Source: Batrachochytrium dendrobatidis JAM81
Taxonomy: Eukaryota > Chytridiomycota > Chytridiomycetes > Rhizophydiales
Length of the DNA stretch: 64,000 nucleotides
Direction of reading: 5' to 3'
NCBI RefSeq assembly: GCF_000203795.2
Contig: NW_006281117.1
Span: forward strand, 7,501 to 71,500
The position numbers and the translations under genes are program-made. This document shows positions 12,453 to 22,968 of the stretch, one piece after another (positions within the stretch are counted from its first letter, which is position 1; each line of letters begins with the position of its first letter). The notes under the pieces are model-generated. The model made no database searches and was not told the origin of the DNA. It saw only the letters and a list, made by a program, of their open reading frames with translations.

Positions 12453-15400
12453 CCCCACCACGCCTTGAACAGGGTAAAGTCCGAGTAGGTCTGAAAGCTT
12501 GTCAAAGGCGAACCGTGGTAATCCTTTGGTAAGTATGTCGGCGACTTGATCGTTTGTTTTTACGTATTCGACCGATACTGTTTTGTTTGTTACTTGATCG
12601 CGAAGAAACTTTAGCTTCACGTCCATATGCTTTGTAGCAGCATGATTTGGAGCCAAGTTTTTAGTATTTGCAATTGCAGATTGCGAATCAGAGTAAAGTA
12701 TAGTAGGATTTAGCTGTTCGAATCCTAGTTCTTTTAGCAGAGTTCTGAGAAATAATAGTTCTCTAGTTGCCGTAGCTGCTGCAATATATTCGGCTTCCAT
12801 GGTAGATACAGCCACTGAGGTCTGTTTTGTTGATCTCCACGAGATGCATCCATTTCCAATAAAGAATGCGTAGCCTGAAGTAGATTTTCTGGAGTCTACA
12901 TCTCCTGCCCAATCAGCGTCGCAATATCCTGTTAGAGTAGGGGAATCCCCACCAAGTACAAGAGAGTAGCTGATTGAATGTTTTACGTATCTTAGTATAC
13001 GTTTAACAGCAGTCCAATGAGAGTCGTTTGACTTGTGCAGATATCTGGAAACTAGTCCGATAGCAGCACCTAGATCAGGTCTTGTAGCAACCATGGCGTA
13101 CATTAATGACCCAACGGCTTCTCTGTATGGCGCGTCAGTAGTATTTTCTGTTTCTAGAGCAGGTGTCAGAACTATTCCAGGATCAAATGGAGTACATGCA
13201 GGTTTGCAATCTGTCATGTTGAATCTTGTCAGTACCTCCTTTAGATAATGTTCTTGAGATACGCTGATCCTTTTGTTCTGCCTGTCTCTTATAACGCGTA
13301 TGTTGAGGCATGTATGGATTGGTCCTAGGTCTTTCATAGAGAATACCTTGAATAAGTCCTTTTTAGCTTCGTCAAGATATGGTCGATTGTTTCCGACGAA
13401 TAATATGTCGTCAACGTATATGGCGATCATGACGAATAAATGTTGATCACGTTTGATCATAATGCACGGATCAGAGATGCATTGAATGAATCCTAAGTTT
13501 GTACATTCTTGGACAAGAATTTCGTTCCATTTGTGAGGAGACTGTTTTAGTCCGTATAGGGCCTTTTGTAGTTTTCCGACAGTTCTGCCCGAATCTTTGT
13601 TGTTGATATTGTTGTTGTATCCTTCAGGTAATTCGATGTAAAGATCTTCAGTGATAACCCCGTTTAAGAATGCATTGTTAGCATCTGTGTGATCGATTTC
13701 TAGATCCAATATAGCGGCGAGAGTAAGTAGTGTTCTGAAAGATGTGAAACGAAGTACTGGTGCGTATGTTTCATTATAGTCGATTCCTGGGATTTGAACG
13801 AATCCTTTAGCGACTAGTCTAGCCTTGTATTTGTCGATAGTACCATCGGAATTTCTTTTGATCCGGAATACCCATTTTACTTGAATTGGTTTTCGTCCAC
13901 TTGGGAGCTGGCACTCGATCCAGGTTTGATTTTTATGAAGGGCGTTCATTTCCAAGTCGGCAGCTAGTCTCCAACTCTGGGAGTCTTTAGTAGCCATAGC
14001 TTGTTTCCAGTTTGTTGGAATTATATTGTCCTCGATTCCAGCAGAAAAGTAGGAGAAGTCCTCATCGATTAACTCAGGAAATGAGTGAGGATTTTTGTAG
14101 AGAGGCGAATAAGTGGATAGTTCAGCTTTATCTTCGACGGTCTCTATGGCAGTTAATGCTCTAGTATTGTTCTTGAGATCTTTTTCGTTAAGAGAGCTCA
14201 GTATTTGCTTGTTTCTGGATGTTCCGCGTCCAGTTGGTGGAGAAGAATGTGATTCTGGTTCTTCATCAGTAATTTCTTCATAAATATACCCCTTGTATGG
14301 TCTAAGTGGGTTTGGCAGTCTTGATGGATTGAATCCTGATGGACTGGAAGATTCAAATGGGTCTTTAGTAGTAACCCCACCAGATCTGATAATTTGACTC
14401 GCTTGATTTGAGTCCTCAGGGTTAGGCCTGGATTGATGAACAGTAGGATATGTTCCATCATTGTATTCGCTAGTAGCGATAATAGGTTGAGTTTGACTCG
14501 AATTTCCCAGATCTTCCTCTTGCTGGGTTTCGGTGACTGTTATAACCTCCTTGGCTGGTGTTGCCTTTTTGACTGGTGACTTTTGTGTCCTTGAAATTTC
14601 TAGTTGAATAATTTTCAATTTTCCAGTTTGTTGCGAGCGTTGCTTCGTCTTTTGATTTTTGAATGGGAAATTGTTCTCATTAAACTTTGCATCCCTTGTT
14701 GATATTATTTTCTTTGAATCCAGATCGTATAGTCGATAAGCCTTGGATCCTTGTTTGTAACCTAGCATAACACAATTGGATGTTCTTGAATCCAATTTCC
14801 TCAGTAGTGTTGAAGGTATGACTGCATTTGCTTCGCAGCCAAAGGTCTTGAGATGTGAAACCCATGGTTTCTTTCCAAACTTTTTCTCGTATGGAGTTAG
14901 GTTGTTTATAGCCGAATGTGGCGACCTATTCTGTAAGTACACGGCAGTTGCAGCTGCTTCTGCCCAGAATCGTTTTGGTAGTCCAGCGGATAGGATCATT
15001 GATCTGATCGCGTTTCCAATGGATCTGTTTCTTCGCTCAGCTACCCCGTTATGCTGAGGAGTATAAGGGGCTGTAGTCTGATGCTCGATCCCTTTTTTTT
15101 TGAGGTAGGCGGCGAAGTCTTTTGAGAGAAATTCTCCGCCATTGTCACTTCGTATGCGTCTTACAGGGATACCTGTCCCAGTTTCCATAAGCGCAATGTG
15201 TTCTTTCAAGCGTTCAGAGGTCTGTGACTTGGCTTGTAGTGTGTATAGGTGTGAATACCGCGAGAAGTCATCTACAATAATCAAGTAGTACTTGGCCTTT
15301 CCTAAAGATTCTACTTCGAAAGGTCCTGCTAGATCCATGTGTAGCAGCTCGTTAATTCCATTTGTTCTTGATTCTCTGATCCGTTCAAATGGTGCTCGGT

Positions 15401-17006
15401 GGGCCTTGCCTTGGGTACATCCTGAGCAATTTTGGTTAGTCAAGCCTTTGTCTGATGTCAGCTTGAGTCCGTTTGTAAGGTTGGCTAGTGCTTTGATAGC
15501 ATCAGTGTTTAAATGGCCAAATCTTTTGTGCCATGTTTCTAGAGATACAGCTGGGGAAGCGATCGATGAAAAATATGCATCATCGTTATCGCTATCATCG
15601 ACAATTTGTGATCTGTAGCTTTGATGAATGGGTGTGTGAATTTTGCAGTCGGCGATGCTTAGATTTTTAACTCGGTTGCACAGTAATATAGGCTTCTTGT
15701 TAGCAGCGTATATGGTCCGAGAGTATCTTGTGATATCGATATCACAGCCTTTGTCCAGGAAGCTAGTCTCCGAGAGCAAGTTTACTTTGAATGTCGGCAC
15801 ATATAAGACATCTGCCAGATGAATCGTTGACTTTCTTCCGTTGTATTCGGACTCGATCGTCAAGGTTCCTTTTGCAGTTGCCACATGCTTTTCTGCACCA
15901 GAACAGTGAATCTCACGTGTGATTGGGACTAAATCGGTCAACCAATCTTTGTGACAGATCATGTGAGCTGTTGCTCCTGAATCTAGTATGAGCTTGTCCT
16001 GCATGCCATTTGTACCATTTGTTGCTTGAAACATAAACTCGTCTTGAGGTGTTTTAAGCGTACTTGTATGATCTTGCGTTTTCGAGATGTCGCAAGCATT
16101 TAACCCATATGTATCATTATTTTGGCTGTAGTAGTTGCTGTTTTGGGTAGGCAGTCTACAGTCTTTTTCTGTGTGGGAGCCTAGTCTTCCACAGTTATTA
16201 CATAGGACTTTTCTCTTTCCGTTTGGCCAGAAAGGTGATCTTTTAGAATCTTGATTTTGCGGAGCTGTGTGTCGTCCGTTACTACTTTGCATTTGATTTG
16301 CATTGTTCCGATTGGAATTCTTTGACATGAGCTTTGTATTTGATCTCGTGTTTGCCTGGTGTGCGTGTTCACCAGTAGTTATTGGAGGTAGTACTCCTGC
16401 AGAAATTAGTGACCGTTCTTCGGCCAAAAGATCTCTCCTTGTAGTTGTGGTAGAGAACTCCTCTTCTGACAGTCTGTCGTAGCGAGTCCGTAGATTTCCC
16501 CAGTGATGGGATACCACGATAAGTCGACTTATCATCATCTCTATGAATTCGACGTCAGGATAGCATCTTTTTTGATTTGCCAGTTTCTTGCGAATTTCAA
16601 TCATAGAGTTATAAAGCACTTCTACGCCTTGATCCGGGTCGTAAACTATGGCGTTTAAATCTGCAAATAGTTGTATGCGTGAGGATGTGCTTCCAGTAGA
16701 ATAGTGGGCATGGATAGCTTTGTAGGCATCGTGCGCACTTAGTGGAGCTCCTTCACTGTTATGGGTTAGGTCATCGTTTTCTTTGCCAGTAGTGGTGGCA
16801 AGTATGCTATATGCCTTGTAATCATTCACGATGAATGTATTGGTCTTTTCTTCTGGTGGGGCGATTTTAATATGAAGCTCCCATAGATTAAAGCTGCTCA
16901 TTGCAGCATGAATGCCATTGTTCCAATCTTGGAAATTTGTATTAGTCAGGAGTGGTATGAATAAGCCGTCCGCGACCTTGACTCTTGTGCTCTCTTCTGG
17001 GCTCAT
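12417..17006 (-). CDS. gag-pol: Ty1/copia Gag-Pol polyprotein, 1529 aa
   Basis: A single uninterrupted frame carries every copia domain in Ty1 order. These are a Gag domain (about 1-200), a zinc knuckle CX2CX4HX4C at residues 269-283, an aspartic protease with LDSGATAH at 341-348, and an integrase with an H/H and CSGC zinc part (about 493-530) and catalytic D558, D621, E657 (D-35-E). They are followed by reverse transcriptase with IYVDDILF (1196-1203) and RNase H with CDADWAGD and MEAEYIAA. There is no frameshift between gag and pol, so the Gag to Pol ratio must be set otherwise. The ATG at 17004-17006 lies inside the primer-binding site. The 3' end reads 36 nt into the LTR. The base composition is richer in G+C than the surroundings. 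Confidence 0.97.
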   Translation of the reverse strand: MSPEESTRVKVADGLFIPLLTNTNFQDWNNGIHAAMSSFNLWELHIKIAPPEEKTNTFIVNDYKAYSILATTTGKENDDLTHNSEGAPLSAHDAYKAIHAHYSTGSTSSRIQLFADLNAIVYDPDQGVEVLYNSMIEIRKKLANQKRCYPDVEFIEMMISRLIVVSHHWGNLRTRYDRLSEEEFSTTTTRRDLLAEERSLISAGVLPPITTGEHAHQANTRSNTKLMSKNSNRNNANQMQSSNGRHTAPQNQDSKRSPFWPNGKRKVLCNNCGRLGSHTEKDCRLPTQNSNYYSQNNDTYGLNACDISKTQDHTSTLKTPQDEFMFQATNGTNGMQDKLILDSGATAHMICHKDWLTDLVPITREIHCSGAEKHVATAKGTLTIESEYNGRKSTIHLADVLYVPTFKVNLLSETSFLDKGCDIDITRYSRTIYAANKKPILLCNRVKNLSIADCKIHTPIHQSYRSQIVDDSDNDDAYFSSIASPAVSLETWHKRFGHLNTDAIKALANLTNGLKLTSDKGLTNQNCSGCTQGKAHRAPFERIRESRTNGINELLHMDLAGPFEVESLGKAKYYLIIVDDFSRYSHLYTLQAKSQTSERLKEHIALMETGTGIPVRRIRSDNGGEFLSKDFAAYLKKKGIEHQTTAPYTPQHNGVAERRNRSIGNAIRSMILSAGLPKRFWAEAAATAVYLQNRSPHSAINNLTPYEKKFGKKPWVSHLKTFGCEANAVIPSTLLRKLDSRTSNCVMLGYKQGSKAYRLYDLDSKKIISTRDAKFNENNFPFKNQKTKQRSQQTGKLKIIQLEISRTQKSPVKKATPAKEVITVTETQQEEDLGNSSQTQPIIATSEYNDGTYPTVHQSRPNPEDSNQASQIIRSGGVTTKDPFESSSPSGFNPSRLPNPLRPYKGYIYEEITDEEPESHSSPPTGRGTSRNKQILSSLNEKDLKNNTRALTAIETVEDKAELSTYSPLYKNPHSFPELIDEDFSYFSAGIEDNIIPTNWKQAMATKDSQSWRLAADLEMNALHKNQTWIECQLPSGRKPIQVKWVFRIKRNSDGTIDKYKARLVAKGFVQIPGIDYNETYAPVLRFTSFRTLLTLAAILDLEIDHTDANNAFLNGVITEDLYIELPEGYNNNINNKDSGRTVGKLQKALYGLKQSPHKWNEILVQECTNLGFIQCISDPCIMIKRDQHLFVMIAIYVDDILFVGNNRPYLDEAKKDLFKVFSMKDLGPIHTCLNIRVIRDRQNKRISVSQEHYLKEVLTRFNMTDCKPACTPFDPGIVLTPALETENTTDAPYREAVGSLMYAMVATRPDLGAAIGLVSRYLHKSNDSHWTAVKRILRYVKHSISYSLVLGGDSPTLTGYCDADWAGDVDSRKSTSGYAFFIGNGCISWRSTKQTSVAVSTMEAEYIAAATATRELLFLRTLLKELGFEQLNPTILYSDSQSAIANTKNLAPNHAATKHMDVKLKFLRDQVTNKTVSVEYVKTNDQVADILTKGLPRFAFDKLSDLLGLYPVQGVVGCWNIQTDTLKR
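12453..12462 (-). other. Polypurine tract of the copia element
   Basis: In the sense direction GTGGTGGGG directly precedes the TGTTGGAATA end of the 3' LTR. A short purine run at this place is where plus-strand DNA synthesis would be primed. Confidence 0.7.
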
Positions 17007-17010
17007 AACC
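16999..17010 (-). other. Primer-binding site of the copia element
   Basis: Immediately after the 5' LTR the sense strand reads GGTTATGAGCCC. Its complement contains CAT in the setting of an initiator-tRNA-Met anticodon stem-loop, the same kind of internal (half-tRNA) primer site known for Drosophila copia. The ATG of this site is also the start codon of the polyprotein. Confidence 0.7.
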
Positions 17011-17544
17011 TGTCAGAATATTTAGAGCTTCGTGATTTGTTTTAATGATGGAATAGTATAAAGTATAAAGTAGAATATAATCTGTAACTGTTAGTAGTTA
17101 TCAGAAGAGAACAAATCAGAAGTGTAAGAGGAAGTTGCACTTTAAATCAAGATCAGCAAACTTAGTCTTTTCAAGAGTAGTGAAAAGATGTAATAAAGTA
17201 GTTAGGAAGATGAAATAGTTTGAAGAGTTGTTTATTGATAAAAGTAAGCATTCTAGCTTTTATAGTAAAATAAGAAGTAGTTAAGGGAGAGAGTGGAGAT
17301 ATAAGATCTTCACTCTAAGCTTCGCCGTTGAGGGTCCTAAGCTTCCCAGTTCTTGTATAAAGGGAACGATAGTCATTGCCTTAAATAAGTTTCACCTTGC
17401 GTATAGCTTATTTGTTATACAATGCTTGTTAGTTTATGCAGCATCCATACCATCCATTGTTTGGGATTTTAAGTTGGTGCTTTTTTATAGAATTAGCTTT
17501 GCCATAGGTTACCGCTTAAGAGTATCCGTCTGGATATTCCAACA
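17011..17544 (-). repeat. 5' LTR of the copia element
   Basis: 534 bp, apparently identical to 11919-12452 and flanked by ATTAG on its outer side. It should carry the promoter and the transcript start of the element; I did not identify a specific TATA box. Confidence 0.95.
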
Positions 17545-17763
17545 ATTAGATGGTACAAGGATGTGTCAACAGAGCCATTATTTGTCAAAAAGCGTATGTT
17601 ACAATAGTAAACTTGAATTTGGACTTTCCATGCTAAATGCATATCAATCCCTTGAATGGACACAATTGTATGATGCCAGTTGTATTAACAACATTGAATT
17701 ATCAAATAATTGGAATGGTTGGAATGATTGAAAATATGTCATATCAGTTGTAAAATACAACTA

Positions 17764-19500
17764 TCACTTTCTACTCTTCAAATCTGGTTGTATTAGTGGG
17801 AGTTGTATAACGTATTGCTTCAATCCATGAATGGGTTGTACCTGCTCTGTGCCATCAATTGGGTTGAAACTCTGCTTTTTGAACCCTTTAAACTGGTGAG
17901 GCGGAACCACAAAATAAAGTTTGGGTTCATCATACAAATTGCACAGTTTTGTAAGAATATCAACTCCACAAATAGGATGTTCAGCAACAGCTGTAAATTG
18001 AAACATTCCCTGTTGACTGAGTGAATCAATTGCTGCAAAATTATCGTCATCTGTCGGTTCGTAATAGTTGCCATCAAGTGCTGCAGCAGTAGGGATAGTA
18101 TCTATTCCAAATGTAATTCGTTGGCCATTGAGTGCATCCAAAGTAATCTTTGTTGCTTTACCATCTTCCAGGCATCTGCATTTGAGAGTTTGTCCACCAG
18201 TACAAAAAACCACATGTCCGTATATTTCAAACAAATGTCTTGAAATTTTGGTTGGAATACTATCAAACATTTCCTGTATATTGGTAATCATTTGAGCAGA
18301 ATGACGTTTCCAGAGTTGTTCTCCAACATATCTTGAAGCAATATCAACATGCAGGAATTCGTACTGTCCGTCGTCTGACACAATGGTATGAAGCAATGTA
18401 TGAGTAGTTGCAGATATCTTGATTGTGAATCCAATGTTGTGTACCCCTTTGACTGCATCAACATCAGCCAAAGCTTCCTCCATTGGATTTGATACAATAT
18501 CAAAGACAGAACGAGCTACACCACCATACATGCGATATCTCTCATTGATAGTCTCAATGGGTACATCCGGATAGCAATGACGTCGGCAAGTCTGTAACTC
18601 GTCCAAAGTCCAAACAGGAAAATCCCATTCTTTTGCCATTTTTTGTTTGACGAATTCCTTGTATCCTTCAGACTGAGGAGATGACATGAACAATACAATA
18701 CAACATGATGATCTTGGAGTCGTATGTCCATCAACAACATACAATGTGTCTTGTTTCCAAACCAATCCCTCCGCATCAAATCCAAGCTCTGTGACGAGTT
18801 GTTGCTGCAAGTCAAAGCATTTGTACGAGGATCCCACTTGATAAACAATCCGGTTTGGCTTCAAAAACAGAGTTTTCGTGGTAAAGTCATCCATCAAGCG
18901 ATGCAATATGTAGACAAAAAACAGTGACTTTCCGATGCCTGATGTTCCAGATATTGCAAATGATTTCATGCCACGATCAATTTGATCCAAAATCAAGCCA
19001 AACACATCATGATAGCACTCTCTAACATATAGCTTTTGGATTTTGTCTTGGGTGTATGGGAAAAGGACATGATCTGTCGACTGTATGCATTCATTGACCA
19101 GCTGGGCGTTTGCAAACAACTTGAATTGGGTTGTCAAATCATTGGGTTCGGTACGCTGTCGTTTAGGAGAAAAGTCTTGATGGTTTGCTGTTGATAAAGA
19201 AGTAGAACCTGCATCAAAAATGGCACTTTTGCTTGGTTTCCTGGTAGGTAGTGGTAAACAACTAATAACAGCACAAGAGCCATCTTGAGTAAAGTATTAT
19301 TGAGGAAGAGAGTCGAGTAAAGCCCAGGTGTTGATTAGTTGGTCCTTGTTGATGTTGGTGTATAGTTGCAGTTGAGGAGCATCAATGTCAGCCATAGCAG
19401 AACCATACTCTGCCTTGATAGCATCCTGAACGTCACTCAGGTCTTCAAAGTCAGTCACATCGATTTCAGTAGAAATAGTGTCATATTCAACATTGAGGAA
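17764..19500 (-). pseudogene. CRN-type protein with RHS-like NTPase; stop codon in the header
   Basis: The body (17764-19296) is one open frame. It has a P-loop GTSGIGKS (Walker A), a long NTPase region and a C-terminus with KLYFVVPPHQF, a signature of the CRN/retrotransposon-hot-spot NTPase group. No PD-(D/E)XK domain is visible. In the same frame above 19299 lies a ubiquitin-like CRN header (DAIKAEYG, then DIDAPQLQLYTN, then TWALLDSLPQ). A TAA at 19297-19299 separates header and body, and I could not find an ATG for the header. Either the gene is dead or translation begins at an internal Met (18969), inside the P-loop region. CRN proteins are known in oomycetes and Batrachochytrium as candidate host-directed effectors. 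Confidence 0.82.
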
Positions 19501-19653
19501 TCGTTTTGGTATTTTATGAAAAGAAAAAAGAGTAAAAAAGCAATTTATTTGTCAAATTGTAAAACAAAAATCGACTTTTTAATCGAGTCAAAATAACAAA
19601 ATTTTGGGATATTTCAAGACAATTCACACGATTTAAATATTTGAAAATTAGTC
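19500..19653. other. A/T-rich spacer between the CRN header and the duplicated block
   Basis: Homopolymer-rich sequence with no gene. It ends exactly where similarity to 57484 onward begins. Confidence 0.5.
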
Positions 19654-19670
19654 AAATTTACACCAGAATT

Positions 19671-19760
19671 AATGTCTCATTAATGTGAGACATTACTAGT
19701 GTGAGAGTGTTGACTTGCATTGTGTGAGACATTAGTAGTGTGTGAATGTGAGACATTTCT
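19671..19760. promoter_or_regulatory. Cluster of TGTGAGACATT motifs upstream of a CRN gene
   Basis: TGTGAGACATT occurs at about 19684, 19723 and 19747, and the reverse form AATGTCTCA at 19671, so the first pair is a near-palindrome. The cluster lies 170-260 bp above the header end of the CRN at 17764-19500. The same core TGTGAGACA forms a perfect inverted repeat in front of the CRN at 44457-46277. The cluster is copied at 57501-57590 without a neighbouring CRN. Binding-site function is my inference. Confidence 0.5.
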
Positions 19761-20079
19761 GAATAGTTTAACAATCAAAAACCATCAACAATGACGTTTG
19801 AACTGGAATTCACATGACTTTCTTGGTTTCTTCCATCTTATAAACACACTCACTTTCTTGTTAATAAACAACACAATCAAATATTGATTCATTCCTTCAC
19901 ATCTTCAATCAACTGCAACACACTTGACAATAATGACAACCATCAATATGCCATCATATGTTCACGATCCTCAAATTCAAAAGTCAATTTGAAACCCCAT
20001 TTTTAAGCATCTACAAGTCTGCAATATCAGATTTGTGGCTGATACATAATAGGTTGCCAATAAAAGTCGACAAACTGAG

Positions 20080-21130
20080 CAACTGCAATGTGCCTTGCTG
20101 TATGATAGTAACATATCAGAAATTATGAATGCTTTCAAAATCAAAAGTCTGTAAATGATGTCACTGCAGGCTTGTAGCCTCTGTTTACAAACCTACAATC
20201 AACACATTCACTGGATTCGTATAATGGTAAATGCTGAACCACAAACCGCTGATGATATTATTATGGACGATGCTCATATTATTGGAAATCAAACGATTGG
20301 TGCTGTTTCAGATGCTGTTTCATCACACAGAAAGTCTTGCTACAGAGTCTGAATCCAATAGCAGTGAATCTGCAGTTTGACCAACACAGTCAATAATTAT
20401 CGTTTCAAACTCGAATCAAGTGATGATGTTGCTGTTTCAGATGCACTCAATGACATGAATGCAGTAACATTGAAACCAACTCAAATCATTGATCATGAAC
20501 CAATTTACCGTGTCTTGATAAAAACACTGATAAACCATCATTCATACATGAGCTTGTCAAAAGTATGAACTGATTGCTGACAAAAGTTTAAAGTGGAACT
20601 CAAAACAGTGCAACTCAATGTGCAGCTTTCCAACGACTTTCCCACTACAAAAAATACAATCTTGGAACTCAAAGTTTACATCAACAATACTTGTGTGTAT
20701 TGGCCATCAATGATGTTGTTGGTGTAGCATACACAATGTGCATTGCATAAACGCTTGTTTGTTTGCTGGAGCTATTTCAAGCAAGCAAAAATACTAAAAG
20801 GTTCAGTTTGATGAATTTCTGGTGTATATTTACAATGAATTCAAACTCGAGAGATTGTCGTATTTTGCATACAAGACATACTACAATCTATTACAACAAT
20901 ATCGTGTATTTCAATATGCACCCATTCGATTTACAACAGTGGCATAAACATCATCACATTTGAACAATGGTTCAGTCGTACAAAGTCCAATAACAGCCAT
21001 GAATTGTATCAGACATGAACATACTGGTGCAAAATTCACATCAAATAACACACCGCAACAAACATGTTTCTGGTAGATGGTGGAATTGATGTCATTGATT
21101 TTCAAGTACACGATATTGATGTTGAATGAT
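20080..21130 (+). pseudogene. Decayed coding remnants, unrecognised
   Basis: Successive short plus-strand frames read like broken protein: one ending at a stop near 20350, one at 20377-20568, one containing FKVELKTVQ near 20590, and one near 20807-20950 containing DEFLVYIYNEFKLERLSYFA. Several stops and shifts interrupt them. The same frames with the same breaks occur in copy 2 (57925-58980). They sit next to integrase relics, so they may be other genes of the same Polinton-like element. I do not recognise a family. Confidence 0.4.
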
Positions 21131-22160
21131 TCAATAAACTATACTCGTCGACTTTGTGTACTTTTTTTCAGTTGCATCGTTTCTGATTCCAAGTTTGAAG
21201 CATAATAGTTGCGACAGCGCTGTTGTACAATTTGCTTGTTTTGTGAATAGTAGTCATGATACCACTTGTTTGACGTTTCCTGTTGTTGAACTGGATATGT
21301 ATGTCAAATTTGGATGCCAAATTTGAATGCATTGCAAGTAATTGTTGTAGTTTTTGATCGAGTCAATGAATGGCATTTATAGTTGCTCTAGAAAACAAGT
21401 TGTTTGAAATGTCCTGTCATATGTCATATGTTTTGTTGTTTTCATGTTCACTAATTGTTGATAATGCATCCAATTGACTTCTGTTTTGACACTGCTTATT
21501 TGTCATTGTTGGATCTGGGATTCTAGATTCAGTAACAAACGTTTCAGCAATTTGGATGTGTTCAAATTCATAATACTTGCAAGTCTGAATCATTTGATCA
21601 TCATTTTAAATTGGATACGACTAATCATTTCCACTAACCACAGTATACATAGTATACACAGCATTACTGTATATTGACTTGTATTTTACTCAAAGGTTTG
21701 TCCATTCAGTATTCCAACACAATTTCCAACATTGATTGAATGGTTTGCAGTGTTTGTTTTAATTGAACCACTTGATGGATCACTTTCATATCTTGATTCA
21801 GCAATATCACCAACTGCACAATGATGGATGTGATTGTAGTCAAACACAATATATTGCAAGACATTAACGTATTGGTTAGTTTTAGTATATTATTGATAAA
21901 ATGCAATGATGTTTTGTAATGGGGTGTTAAATCCTTCAATCAAACATTGTCTGTTGTGATTTCCAACATTGACAGTGACATGGCAAACACCTTTTGCTTG
22001 TGACAGACTTTGAACAAGTGTATTGTTCCGTTTGTTGTACAATACACGACATGGTCAGTTGGTGATATCATGCAACTGACAAGTGATTGCAAGTATGACT
22101 GATAGTTACAATCAACACTGGTTGTTATGTCATTGATGTATATGGAACAAACCATGTCAA
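21130..22160 (-). pseudogene. Relics of a Polinton-type small basic ORF and integrase
   Basis: On the minus strand, NKWYHDYYSQNKQ near 21270-21160 matches the YRDYYARNKQ repeats of the small protein at 40455-40799. Broken frames at 21500-22155 match the integrase at 40831-41625 (for example NTLMSCNILCLTTITS in one frame, and VNVGNHNxQCLIEGFN in the frame that aligns). Gene order is the same as in the better-preserved block. Stops and frameshifts are many. The relic sits directly behind the secreted gene at 22165-22968. Confidence 0.75.
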
Positions 22161-22164
22161 TGTA

Positions 22165-22968
22165 TCAATCAACAATCCAGTAACTATTGATGTAATACTC
22201 AACACAGTATACACAATCAATGATATGATTGTTGACCCATTCACAATATTCGACAAATACCAACACATCAGAAAGTTTAAATTTATTCAAAATCAAATTG
22301 ATCGACACATCATCAATCCAAATCTCTTCTCCCATTGCTAACGCTGACCATTGTTTCAATCCAAGAGCCATAGATTTATGATATTCTTTGCGTTTTTTGT
22401 TTCGTAATTCTTTATACTCTACAAGCCTTTTCTTTATACGATTAAAGGTATTTTGATCTCTTTTGTTCAATCCAGTCACTTGATTTGAACTAGTATTGCC
22501 TGGCTCGATTTTGTTCATTGGCTGTTGCTGGTTTTGGTTGGAAGTACTTGGGCTGGACTGATCAATTGGTTGTGTTTGACCTCGTTTGGGAGTGCTCGGA
22601 CCAGCTACATCAGTTGGTTGTTGTTGGTCTTGGTCGAAAGTGGTTAAATCGATTACATCAATTATGCGTTTCCGGCCTTGTTTGAGAACATTTGGACCAA
22701 ATACAATCACAGTCGGTCGCTGGTTTTGATTAGGAATATTTGGACCGGGTTGATCCATTATCCCTTGCCGGATCCGGCCGGAAAGGCTTAAATCCACTGG
22801 TTCTTCCTGGTATTCATTGGAAGTGCCTGGACTGGGCTCATTGGTTGGACCAGACACTTGACTCAAAGTTCTTGATGCTTTGGGTGAGCCATCGTTATTA
22901 GTCGGTATCAGTATTGCATTAGTGGCTGCTGCTACACTCAATACGAATAGAATATCAACCAATTTCAT
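22165..22968 (-). CDS. Secreted Q/P/S-rich repeat protein, 267 aa (short paralogue)
   Basis: I chose the ATG at 22968 because it starts a clear signal peptide (MKLVDILFVLSVAAATNA) shared with the paralogue at 60200-61549. After it come degenerate units of about 16-18 residues (P-S-x-S-x-Q-x-x-Q-P-x-D), then a basic helical segment (TFNRIKKRL). Compared with the paralogue, about 165 bp near the 3' end are missing just after MGEE, so the last 50 or so residues are read from what is 3' untranslated sequence in the other copy. The protein is thus a truncated and extended version with a novel tail. The family resembles the lineage-specific secreted proteins of Batrachochytrium; its function is unknown. 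Confidence 0.75.
   Translation of the reverse strand: MKLVDILFVLSVAAATNAILIPTNNDGSPKASRTLSQVSGPTNEPSPGTSNEYQEEPVDLSLSGRIRQGIMDQPGPNIPNQNQRPTVIVFGPNVLKQGRKRIIDVIDLTTFDQDQQQPTDVAGPSTPKRGQTQPIDQSSPSTSNQNQQQPMNKIEPGNTSSNQVTGLNKRDQNTFNRIKKRLVEYKELRNKKRKEYHKSMALGLKQWSALAMGEEIWIDDVSINLILNKFKLSDVLVFVEYCEWVNNHIIDCVYCVEYYINSYWIVD

Larger units (their letters stand above)
11914..17549 (-). mobile_element. Full-length Ty1/copia LTR retrotransposon with 5-bp target duplication
   Basis: The element runs on the minus strand: 5' LTR 17011-17544, gag-pol 12417-17006, 3' LTR 11919-12452. Both LTRs are 534 bp, and I found no difference when reading them side by side. ATTAG flanks both ends (11914-11918 and 17545-17549). 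The termini in the sense direction are TGTTGGAATA and TATTCTGACA, an imperfect inverted repeat. Identical LTRs, a perfect target duplication and an unbroken polyprotein indicate a recent insertion that could still be mobile. Confidence 0.96.

Noticed and set aside
13033..15618. Antisense frames within the copia element (13033-13248, 14776-15057, 15292-15618)
   Set aside because: They are shadows of the polyprotein on the opposite strand and lack motifs of their own.
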